Source: Cylindrodendrum hubeiense (Eukaryota; Ascomycota; Sordariomycetes; Hypocreales; Nectriaceae). From it: DNA of 64,000 nucleotides. The translations under genes and the position numbers were made by a program. The notes beneath the pieces are model-generated. The model ran no database searches. It saw nothing but the letters and a program-made list of their open reading frames with translations, and was not told the DNA's origin. This document shows positions 1-10,775 of the stretch, in pieces. Within the stretch, counting starts at the first letter, position 1, and the number at the start of each line of letters is the position of its first letter. Location: positions 26,856 to 90,855 of the forward strand of contig JAANBB010000131.1 in NCBI GenBank assembly GCA_014621425.1, given 5' to 3'.

Positions 1-1
1 C

Positions 2-796
2 GAATCTCTATTAACACCATCTAGGTACTTTATGGGTATTGCCACTGGATGTTCTCTCCTCGGTTATGGCACCGAGTCCAATGTTCTTATGAGAGCCATA
101 TCCCAACGGCCAGACGAAACTGATGTTGCCATGGATGGGAGTTCTATCTTGGAAGTCCCCCCTAGCGAGTCGTTTATAAAAGCACTCGAGCTTGCAGTCA
201 AGGCGTATGAGATCGTGGTTCGCCGCTGGGGAGATACCAACACTCTCCCGTTCATCCATACCATACTGGTATTCATTTATAAAATGACGCAGTATCCGGC
301 TGCTATGTCATACCTTGAACGGGCGTTTCCTTGGAAGTTGACCATGGTTACGCTAAATTATCACCTGGCCTCGTGCGACTTCGAACCGAGAATAGACGGG
401 GACTTCCCTGGCCCGGAGAAGGACGAGGCCCCCAGGCCCTTGCCGGAGGATTATGCCATGCGGGGCCTTATCCACGCTGAGGACTACTATCCTAAGAAAT
501 GGTTCATCAACGAGAAGATTGACGAGGATGAAAAATATTTTGAACTGGCGTCAATGGTGGACCAGCGCAAGGAGAGGATTCTTTATCTTGGTTACAAAAT
601 TGCGGTCCAGGGCAAGTGGCTGGGCTTCGACACTGCTACTCGACAATTTTCTGTCCCAGCCAAGTATGATGTGCAGTTGCACAATGTTGCGCAGTCATCG
701 GAGACTCCGGAACTGAAAAAAGAAGAGGTGGACTCAGAATTGAAGATTAACACTCAATCTTCTGCTCAGACTTCGGAACCGAAACTCTCGCCCTGA
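2..796 (+). CDS. EST1-like DNA/RNA-binding domain protein, 3' part
   Basis: This is the C-terminal part of a fungal protein of the EST1/SMG7 DNA/RNA-binding-domain family; the 5' end lies left of the window. The frame is open from base 2 to TGA at 794-796. A TTAAC branch-like site followed by ATCTAG at 19-24 may be the acceptor of an intron, so the visible exon could begin at 25. The first ATG is at 32. Family hallmarks are an AFPWKL block, then RPLPEDYAMRG, then a DEKYFELASM block and a KWLGFD block, in the order typical of the C-terminal region of fungal family members. The last 35 or so residues are Ser/Glu/Lys-rich and probably disordered. Est1 and SMG7 proteins act in telomere maintenance and nonsense-mediated decay, but filamentous fungi carry several divergent paralogues, so the specific role here is unknown. 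The family call rests on recalled motif order, not on a search. Confidence 0.78.
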   Translation, partial: ESLLTPSRYFMGIATGCSLLGYGTESNVLMRAISQRPDETDVAMDGSSILEVPPSESFIKALELAVKAYEIVVRRWGDTNTLPFIHTILVFIYKMTQYPAAMSYLERAFPWKLTMVTLNYHLASCDFEPRIDGDFPGPEKDEAPRPLPEDYAMRGLIHAEDYYPKKWFINEKIDEDEKYFELASMVDQRKERILYLGYKIAVQGKWLGFDTATRQFSVPAKYDVQLHNVAQSSETPELKKEEVDSELKINTQSSAQTSEPKLSP

Positions 797-3700
797 ACAG
801 TGGAGGTTTCGCTGGAACCCCCCGGTCTATGACCTGCTGAAAACGGGTACATGGAAAATTAAGAAATTGCACCTGACAACATGCCCATTAACCCAAGCAT
901 CGGCGGCAAGCCAAGGGTACTGCAAGTCCAACGACAAGACACATGTGTGTTCGCAATTCCACACCCCCCACGACAACTTGGATCACCATGGCAAATGTGT
1001 CCAGCACGCTTCGTGCCGTCTCGCCGAGGAGGAAAGCGAGATGGCAATGAAAAGTACGTGCTAATAGCCAATTATACGTTAACATCATGTGCGCAAAACT
1101 TGTATAGTACGGGAGTCCGCCGAGTGTCGAATTGTTGGATTGGTGGATATGCCCGAAGCACTCAGCGATGTTAGACAGTCTCGCTGGCAACATCCGGTTT
1201 TTTTTTGTTTTAACCTTCACTATCCTTTAAACGCGCTCTGTACATAGTATTCATTGGCTCTGGTGCCTGATATGGGCAGTATCAAATAGAGAATAGTTAT
1301 TGAGGCTGCACTGAGGGCGTTACGGGAAATTGGATGGCAGGGCGGCTACATTCGTTTTATAGCAATAAGAAGCCTTTCTTTGGCTTCGTTATAGAACGGC
1401 TCCCGTCCCTCTGTGACGGGTTCATTTACATGTTCCAACTCGTAGTCCAACTTTAGAGATGAGGTTCAGTGCTCCCGAGGATCTGGTTCCGATGGCGGGT
1501 GTTGTGGATCCTCCCCGCGTGATTGGATGTACGGGACCCCCCACCTCCCATATTTCCGAAAAAGGACAATTTGTTGGTTGCGGCCCCCAAATGTGCCCCA
1601 GAGATCAGGCTGAGAACAGCAATAGGAGAGCCTGATTTCTAATCGCATCGTCCTGTGGAGACCAATTCACATGGAATCGGATAACTTCATTTGATTTTTG
1701 TTCGCCGTGCGGATGCTACGGGGACTCGCCTTCGTGTCAGTGGGTGGCGTAGCTGACCAGAGAGGCGAACGCCACCAAGCACGCGTAAATCTCGCCGCGG
1801 TGCCCGCCGCCATTACGAGTCGCATTGGATGCCTCTCAGGGGCGACAGCGCCCGTTGGCTCGGAGCAAATTGCGTAATGGAGAGGAAAGCAAAAAAGAAT
1901 CATGTGTAGGACTTTTGTTAGCATTGACTGCGCCTCGGCTGGAGTTTCAGCTTCGTCACTGACGTTGGAGGTTGCCTGCGCCAACGAGTTAAATCCGTGC
2001 TGTATCCTTAAACCACCAATTGGGGTAAATCCGAGGGGCGATGCGAAAGGGATGAGCCACGCCGCTGGTTGCCTTGTTCTGGGGTCTGGGATCATGGCGG
2101 AGATACCGAGAGTGTGGTAAGGTGAGAAATCGCCATCGCGGCTCACGGTGGGTGGGCGTTCGTGGGATTATGTGGCGAGAGCGGCGTATTCCCCTAAGGT
2201 TGAAAGGGCAGGTAACGGATTGCTCTTATCTGGGGCGGGCGACTCCTCGGTGTAGGTTTTTAGCAAGGCTCGTGGGGTTGAAGGATTAAAAAGCAACAAG
2301 ATAGGAAGCTGGCATTACGAAGTGTGTTGAAGAACCCAAGGGTGTTGCTGGTGGGGGTGGTTGCAGGCGTGGGGGGGCGAATTGCATCAGCGGCGAGACG
2401 GGGGAGTTGATAGTTGCAACACCCACCAAATTTTTATTTTCGAGCAGTGGGGGGGTTAACGCATGTGATTCTTGGATAATCGGTTTCTTTTGGTAATCGT
2501 TTCCCTCTGGTAGCCGTGGGGGGTTCTGGGAATTTGGAGTTTGTAAGTGTCAACAAGGGATCTCTTGTCTACGCTGGGGGTGCAAATTCCTCAAATTGCT
2601 TCCCTTTGTAAGTGTTCACTGCTATATCACTGGGATTCGCTTATTTAATATCATATACAGAAAGTCTTTGGTAAGCCGGTGGGGTTTTTGGAACATGACG
2701 ATTGCTGGGGTGGCTTTTCACACTTTGATGTGAGCGCGGCAATGGCAACTCCATCACCACTTAGGATGGCTGGTAATTAGCTCGCCTTCCTTGAAGATTG
2801 CACCGAAATTAATGACCGGAGCTCCTATGATCATGTCGGTGATAATGCGCGGAAGGAAGCCACGGACACATAGAGTCTTGACCACGCCAAGGTGACACAT
2901 TCTAAAGATTGCGCCGCCCTACTATACAAGGCAAGGGCACATCTTCCAAAGACCTAGCTTGTGTCGTACTGATAGAAACATGCTAGCACCATTGTGATTG
3001 TCTTCTGCCAAACAACAGGGATATCTGTCTTCTAGGAGTGCTGCTCTACTCCGATTCTGGTCTCTTTCCAACCGAACAGCAGCCCGCACTTTCAAGACTC
3101 AAGGATTGATGTCGGATATAGCTTCATAACGCTACTCCTCACTCTCCTGCGGCTGATGACTATTTTTGAGCACCTGTCAACACTGCCCCTCTGCGTCTAT
3201 CTTTGTGCACGGTCAAGTAAGATGGGTGGAACCATCTCCGTCTCCTGGCTCTGTCGCTTACACGCTACCCCGGTTTAAAATTATCCGCAACGAAATTACG
3301 GTTGCCTTGGCCAGAGAAGAAGAAAAGCGCGGTTGCCTGCTCGGCTGCTCCCCCCGCTAGACGATACTAATGCAAAATCGGGCCAACCCTCGCATGCCCC
3401 TTGATTCATGTGACCCCGGTGATGCCCCTTTTTACCCTGCCGTGCGGGTCTTGCCGAGCCTCAGGATCTTGAGCACAGATAGTCCCTGAGGTTCAACAAG
3501 AAGGCGACCGCGCCATGACAGACGAAATGAAGATGGGCCTCCACTTTTTGCCTTCTCTCGGCGGTTCTCTAATTACGGCTTCTCAGCGGCGTCTAAGCCC
3601 CGTATTACGCCTGCGAAAACGTCAGCGGGCCGCGGCAAGTCCTATAGGCCATTGGGGGATTTGTTTTCAGCTGGAGAGCTGAGTACACCGGCAGCCTGGA

Positions 3701-5868
3701 GTAACCTATGTAAGACGGGGTGTGTTGGCCAATAACCGGGCAGTTATTTTATTCACGGTCGGTACAGACTGTGGTGAATTGTCAGCCGTCGGCCCGTTAG
3801 TGACGGCCGCAATGGATATCAAATCGGTCCCGATGTCCATGCTCTGATCCAAAGTTGCAAGCTTCTAATGCCTGCAAAACAATGTGACAGCATAATCCCT
3901 CAGATTGGCTCCTAGCGCATGATGCCATGTCTTGGTTGAAGGTCAGCATGACATAGATACGTGTTTTGCTGGGATTTTTGCATCTTGGGGTCACCATATG
4001 GTGGGGAGGGGTTCGCCGTTGGACAGCTTCATTCGTTTAGACCGCTGGTGTGGTTGCCTCTTCCGCCTCACTTTCGATGGGCATGGTGGATTAAATGCAG
4101 CATCCCACATCGGTGTAAGGATTCGTCGTTCTATTGCCTTAAAGGTGGGCGGATCTTTGCGAAGAAGGCAAACACAGCAGGCCTGTGGCCTATAATCATC
4201 ATTCTTTGGGTGGAATCATTTGCAGATCCGGATCCGCTCCTCAGCCGCACGGTTTCCTTGTTGCCTTCAAGGCACGGTCCGCAAATAATATGAGGCTCTC
4301 CGGAGATCCTTGCACGTCAAAACCACGAGTTCCCCGCAAAAAGACGTGGCAACCTTGCCATCATCTTTTAAGCCGGCCGGGGTTTGGCTGCTTGAAAAAC
4401 GGCTACTTGAAAATCGACTCCCGAGTCGCTCGCCGGAGCATTTCTGTCAACTCGCTTTCATTCTTTGTGTGACTTTATGTCCCCGATATGTGGCCGTGAA
4501 GAGCAGATCTAGATCGCGGTTGCTGCCCAGATAGGAAATTGTGTGGAAGGAATCCTTTGTTTCAACCGACGGGCCGGAGTGATAAAACGAGCCGAGGTAG
4601 AGTCTCGTGCCAGTGGGATGCACATCATCGCGGCCCCCCACAATTATACTGGCGGCTGTTCGGCTTTGGGATCCGACAAGTTGCTTTCAATTATCAAGGC
4701 AAATGCTCGATGTAAGGCGGACTGCGTCTCATGTTCGGTTATCTGTTTTGGCATGTGGGGTGTTCATCGTTCGAGGAGGTGGTATAGTGGTCCGTCCTGT
4801 CGGGTGACATCGCCTTGTTTTGTCGAGGAGTGACGAATATTCTGAGGCCTTATGACGAAAACTGCCCTTGTCTTGGGTCGTGGACTGCACTTTATGATTA
4901 TAGGATAAAAGGGCATCTCTCTTGATTTGCGAGCATGATGGAATCGCAACGTGTATCTGCCACGTAGTTCCACACACACGTCTCTTTGCTCCCTCATATC
5001 TGCTTCCTAAAATCATCAAGCTAAAGCTGCGACCGACTTAAAGCGACATGAAGGCGTCTGCAGCTTGAGGTGGCAGGTTGCCTTGGAGAGTGTGACGAGC
5101 ACATGCACGTTTATTGATCGACGGATATGGATGGGGCTGCAGGTGGCCAGATGATAGGTAGGTGAGGATTAAGTGGCCCCCAAACTTCGATTCTGCACAC
5201 GAGTCTGGGACAAGTGTGCAGGTATCTCAGATGCCTTTTCATGACAAGGCCACGAATGGGCATCAAAGGCTCTGCAAGACTGAGAGCCAACTGAGCTTGC
5301 TAAAAGTGAAGCACTAGGTTCTATGGGGAATTAAAGGTGCAAGGCAACTTCCAAGGCAAATACTGCATCTGTGGGAGGGTTCCATGAGGGGTTTTTCTGG
5401 TTTGATAGGGATGTAATCTGCGACATTTCCTCCGGGAAATGTCGGGGAGCGGCACAACCACCACAGACAGCCTCGGATGCATTATGTACTGAATAAATGT
5501 GATGCTCCGGTGGACCATGGAGGTCAGGTAAGACGTAGAGAGGTAGACGTCTCAGTCTATGGATATCTCCGAGCTGTTGTTGTTTTAGATAGCGGTTTAC
5601 TGCTTACAGGATGCATTGGCTACCAGCCATCAATCCGATACGGCGTTCCGCACGCATCATGAATCAGACCGATGCAATAGAGACACCGATAGAAACCACG
5701 GAAGTGGCATGGTTGAGGAAAAGGAAAATATTGTGCTATTACTGTTTTCTTTTGCTGAGTTATTGACTGAAGAGTTACTAGCTATTGAAGTTGGAGGATA
5801 AGATCTCCGAAATTTGAGGATTGAAGCAAACTAAGGTGGATTCTGGGGGACACCAATTGTCGATTATA

Positions 5869-6350
5869 TGTTGGTGGTTTCTCCAGTGGTTTGGTGTCTC
5901 TTGCGTCTTGTTAAGTCCTGATAGTCGTCTGAGATCAAGAAGATAATACGTTTGAGCAACTCAAGACGAGCGAGGCAGCTACTCAACGAGACATAGGAGT
6001 CCAAAACAACATCATACTGTGGTTTCTTGATATCCCCACTGGAATATAATGAAAGGAGCTATATTGTAAGCCATTCTGGCTCCTTTAAACGGCTATCCTC
6101 CGAACTTACAGCCCGGAACTGGTGGCCAAAGGACAAAAAGGTTGACTGTCTGGGTATATCTTGGTTATAATTAATAAAATAAAAGAAGACTCGAATATTA
6201 CAAGTGTCCTAAGCTAAGCAAGTGTTGTTGCAGTCGTGTTTAATGCACGCGCCGTGCCGACGTGTCTTGACATTCGCTGGGCTCAACATCTAACTCGCGT
6301 GTGCTCATACGCAATGGGATGAATGCTAGACGAACTAATACCAACAAACA
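5869..6350. mobile_element. Candidate solo LTR (482 bp) with 6-bp target-site duplication
   Basis: The segment begins TGTTGGTGG and ends ACCAACAAACA, so it has TG...CA ends and TGTT/AACA termini, as in Copia or Gypsy LTRs. It is flanked on both sides by the direct repeat ATTATA (5863-5868 and 6351-6356). Inside is an A/T-rich stretch with AATAAAATAAAAG near 6175, which could serve as a polyadenylation region. No primer-binding site or polyprotein is evident next to it, so a solo LTR left by recombination is the simplest reading. A purine-rich GGGGGA at 5846-5851 just upstream would alternatively suit a 3' LTR of a lost internal region. Confidence 0.4.
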
Positions 6351-6804
6351 ATTATATCACAGTTTCTAGTTGCTAGATTATTTATCCGGGCATTACATCG
6401 ACGAGTATCCTTTATTTGGCCCAGTATGGATATTGCCGCTCCTCCGTTGACTTTGATTGTGTGGCGTCGATCGCTGAATGCTCACGCTTCCCAAAATTTG
6501 GGTTGACAAGGGAAAATCGAAGAGGGCAACGCCCGCACGTAATCCGGATCACCTCAAGTACACCTGACTTAATAGGAGCTGCGTTCATAGTCTCGTTACG
6601 AAAATAATACGTCTGATGAGGCTAACGCATTGCGTAGACGCGCTCTTATGGTTAATACGGACTGGGCTAGTGGGGTATCGCCAATTAAACAAAGTATCCT
6701 GACAATCCTCTCCCGAAGATACAACTGTCCTCAAGAGCCTACGAGACACCGAGTAACGAACGCCAGGGGCTCCACATGCGAGTGGAGGTGCCTCTCCGTG
6801 AATT

Positions 6805-6846
6805 GCGACAAGGCTGGCGCGACAAGGCTGGTGCGACAAGGCTGAA
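6805..6846 (+). repeat. 14-bp tandem repeat, 3 copies
   Basis: Three consecutive copies of GCGACAAGGCTGGY run from 6805 to 6846; the third ends in GAA, and a partial fourth copy follows (CCGACAAG). It lies just outside the candidate LTR region in non-coding sequence. Confidence 0.85.
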
Positions 6847-8759
6847 CCGACAAGTCCAGCTGCGAGTGGGATCCCTATTTTAGATTCTCCACCCCTTTAC
6901 TTTGCAGTTGGGGGTATCGTATTTCAGAGAACCGGGTAACCAGATATATCGCATCAAAGCAGTTAGTGTCTACTGCAAAACTGACGCCGGGTGATATTAG
7001 ACAATGTTGGCGGCAGGGATAGACTGGATCCGCTACGCCGAACGCTCAAATCTTTTATTGACGAGCTGGATCAAACCCCCCCCCTATTAAGTAGAGCCTG
7101 GACGAGAAGTTGGTTCACATGAAGATTATGTCTCTTTCCCGAGTCGAGAGAGTTGCTCGCCAATGAGAATCATGCACAACAAAACCATGGTTAGGTGTAT
7201 AGTGATATTAACAGGTCAGAGACAGCTGGATGCTGTGTCTCGAGAAAGAACCCGATTTATTTACGAGGTTTGGATGCAACAGTGATTGACAAAGCGAGGT
7301 TGAATAGGCCGTCCCGCGATGGACCGAGAACATAACTAACTCACACTAAATCAAGCAAGTTGTTCTTGTTCAATTTGATCTCTTCATTTCGTAATATGGG
7401 AAAGAGAATTTTCGTCTGGTAGAACTACGTTAAAAACTAGCTATGGGGTTCTGTTGGGATGCCCACTAGGTGGACAACTTAGACAAACTTTGCGAAACGA
7501 ATCGCAGTGCCTGGCTTTCTAGTAGAAACCACCGATAGGATTGCTCAAAGGTTATGCACGTTTAAGAAGGCTGCGCTTCTTTTTGTGACACCGCCTCATG
7601 TGCGCGCCTGTCTAATGACTCCTTGTCCATGCTCCTTATAACACGCACTGCATGGAGCAAAGAGGCCCAGCCTCCAGCCTTCCAAAGGAGATTGGAGGCC
7701 ACAGATCCTTGAGTGCCAATGTCGTTTGATGTTAGGTCGGTAGATAATCTGTCGCCTCTCCAAGCGTCCCTTTGCTACACGGAAGCCCTACCCTCCAATT
7801 ACATTTGCCATATTGGGACCTGCAACGAGGGTGTGATAAGTACTTGTAACACGAAGATGACACATTGGATAGGCCATAGGCTGTTCAAACATATCTAATG
7901 AATGTATCGGATTGGCCACGTACGATTCCGTCCAATAAATGATGTTTTGCTTCGTGGTCGCCCCAGGTCGAGTGAGTTCTCATCCAACCGTGGTTTCATT
8001 GGGAAGAGTCAAGTTCACAGGTTCAACGATGAATAGGCCGACAGTGGTCTCCAGTTCGACAGTGGGTTTCAGCTGCAGGACTACTATAGCGAGGGAGGCC
8101 TAAGTGGCCGTGGCGATAATGCACGTCAATCATGAGCTAGACCCCGAATACCGCCGAACGGCTGCAACTCAGGTGCTCCTCTTTTGCAGTGATGAATTGC
8201 ACCACCGATCCAAACCAATGCCTTAACTACACTCAGTATCACAAAAACAACAAAGCCAGTGCTTCGACAACTCTTCATCGTCGCGCCTCTCCCAGCAGCC
8301 ATCTTTGACGCTTCAGGGCTGCCCCTGACGGACCATGGCACCACCACAGCACCCGAGATGCCACTTAGCTTATACGAAGGTTCCCTTATACAGTAGTCTT
8401 TATCTTTAATTATTTCCATAAATGAAATGGTTTGGAATCCTTGAAGCTTGTCGAGAGACTCTCGCGCGCACCCAAGGGCGCCCACGACTATTAATAACAA
8501 GGAGTCAGTTGAGTTCAGACTGGATGTGGACATCTCATTCGGAAATGCTGATTTCGTACCGCAGTGATAACTAGAAACACATTTTCAAGATTTACAGGCC
8601 AAGCACATTGTAGGGTACAGTTGAATCAAAGATAGATTCGTCCCTTTGAGAGTGCGTGCTGAATTTTTCCCACTCCCTCTATCCAGGTGCCCAGCACCTT
8701 CAATCGTCCGCAGGTCCGCAAGGTTGCAAAAAAAGTCTTCATCTGAAAAGTTCAAACAC

Positions 8760-8767
8760 TATAAATA
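8760..8767 (+). promoter_or_regulatory. TATA-like element upstream of the DUF1399-like gene
   Basis: TATAAATA lies 106 nt before the ATG at 8873. An initiation site about 30 nt downstream of it would give a leader of roughly 75-80 nt. This supports the ATG at 8873 as the start, since the longer open frame from 8798 begins with TTG. Confidence 0.45.
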
Positions 8768-8872
8768 AAATTCTGGCCTCCTGAGCGCATCTTTCCGTTG
8801 TTCCCAAATGCGTCCGCATCCCTCATCTTTAGATCACGCAGCTGCAGGTTCCACGACCACCGCAAACCGAAG

Positions 8873-10775
8873 ATGGTATTCAAGAACCTTAGAGTATCCG
8901 GACTTCCGGCTCCTGTCAAGGTTGCGAATGACCTTGGAAATGCCTTGCGCAATCTTTTGCGCCCGAACTCACCTTCAGGCCTCGGCTTTCCCAACGTGGA
9001 TCATCTGAGGATTCCCAAGAACATCGTCGAGGCTCGGGTCACCCAACAACAATGCATCGCCCACCTACACTTGCTGGAGCAGTTTGTCTCTGCAAAGACG
9101 AAAGTAATAATGTGGGCAGACCATAATTCGATCCAGCGTCACTCAGCCTGGAACTTTTATGTCAACATGGCTGTTGAGCGGATGGTGAAGTGGTTCGAGA
9201 CCTCATATCGGGTCAACCTGAGCGATGCTATCCCGCCCCTGGATGTGCTGATGGTTTGGCATGCCTTTTTACAGAGCCCAGAGGAGTGGGATAAATTCGT
9301 TAATCTTACAAGAATGAACCATTATGGATGGAACTGGGATATTCTGGTACGCTGCCTGCTGACAATTCAACACGCCGAGCTAACACTTCCCTCATTAGCT
9401 CAGTACTCTTCAGATGGGCGATGCAGGCAAGTGTGAGATCACCAGGGACTCGGTGGACATTGTCCAACAGATATATCCCGCCCCTGATCTCTTAAAACTC
9501 ATAGACCTTTCCACATCCTTCCTTCAGTCGGGCAGCCCGGACGACACGACCGAGTATCTTACGCACTTATTTTTACACAGGAAGCCGACCCATGATTTCA
9601 AAGCGCCTAATCGCCATTTTAATATCCGTTTCGATTTCCATGGAGCCGTGGATGCCCAGCTGGGGTTCGCAAACCGAATGCTTGAGTATTCCTGGCATCG
9701 AATGTATTTGGTTGAACATTCTAATGGGCCACAATTCGATGCCGCCATCGAACGATACAAGAAGTTTATGAGCCTGGTGAAGTTTCTACCCTATATTCAC
9801 TCCATGGAACCTCAAGCGCGTGAGCCACCGCGTCTTTTGGTTCCTGCCTTGGATATCGACCTGGTCTGGAGGACCCATATGCTGTCGCCAAGGGAATTCC
9901 GTGGGTTCTCTAACCACAACCATGGCATGCTTATACAGCATACTCCCAGCCCTCGCTACCTCGGAAGGCCAGATACTCAAACTGCCGATATATATCAGCA
10001 TGTATTTGGAGAAGAGTATGATCTCTGCTTGTGCTGGTCATGTGTCAATAGTCGAGAGACTCGAGGATTCTGTGCGGTGAATTGGTCTGCCAGACCAACT
10101 TTTGAAGATGAACGAGCCGCAGAAAACACCCGCCGACTTGCTTTCATTATCGAAATTCCCTTGGCATTTAGTACAAAGCAGTGCAAGAAGTGCGGATCTC
10201 ATAGCCGTCGAGCCTGTAAGCTGAAAGATGGCTTCAATACTCAGGAAGAGCAGGCCGGATCTGCTCCCCGGAACCAACCGGTGCCGCTGGCCATACGGAA
10301 CAGATCAATTACACATATGGTTCCTGTCCCTTGGCCTGGACCAAACCGTAGCCCACTATCAGGGCTCAGCAGTGCTGAAATAGGACCCTCGCTTTCTGGA
10401 CAGCGCGGCGGACCCGTAGTCCCGCCCCCTCGCCATCAGTACAGACATATCGGTGCTCAACCAACACCATGGACAGGTCAGTCATCACTAAACAGTCCTA
10501 ATAGCAAGGTATCTACGCAAACTCTCTCCCGGAAATCATCCCATCCGGTGGATAGCAGGGAGGATATCCAAGGCAATAACTGTACCCGCCTCCCGGTTTC
10601 ATACACTCGATCGCCCAATCATGTCGCCGAGGCGGGACCTTCTACGATCAACATGAGCCGGAGAGAGTTATATGAAGGAGTGTTAAGTGATCCTGATTTT
10701 GTGGAGAGTGATGGAAGTCGCATGGGTATTGATGTGGGCTTGTGGATGTCAGGAGTGGTACCACCTCCTCCTTGA
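8873..10775 (+). CDS. Glycine-rich domain-containing-like protein (DUF1399 family)
   Basis: Exons are 8873-9346 and 9399-10775. The 52-nt intron starts GTACGC and ends TTCCCTCATTAG, and joining is in frame at phase 0, giving 616 residues. The ATG has A at -3 and G at +4; the frame further upstream has no other ATG. Two repeats of the family signature are visible: PPLDVLMVWHAF at about residues 121-132 and VPALDIDLVWRTHM at about 306-319. They correspond to the PxLDxxxVWHxHM-type cores of the DUF1399/GRDP family. A CLCWSC motif at about 368-373 matches the cysteine cluster that follows in fungal members. The C-terminal 200 or so residues are Ser/Pro/Arg-rich and low complexity. Plant GRDPs are linked to stress and development, but the biochemical role in fungi is unknown. 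The gene is isolated by 8.1 kb on the left and 10.2 kb on the right. The gene model is good; the function is open. Confidence 0.75.

Larger units (their letters stand above)
797..8872. other. 8.1-kb intergenic stretch without a supportable gene
   Basis: No reading frame here looks like a conserved protein. The longest, 135 codons on the minus strand at 8126-8533, has no recognisable motif. Composition is mixed. About 2.4-2.7 kb and 5.8-8 kb are visibly AT-richer, which would fit decayed and possibly RIP-mutated repeats, though no index was computed. It holds a candidate solo LTR (5869-6350), a 14-bp tandem repeat (6805-6846) and the TATA-like element of the next gene (8760). Confidence 0.6.
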
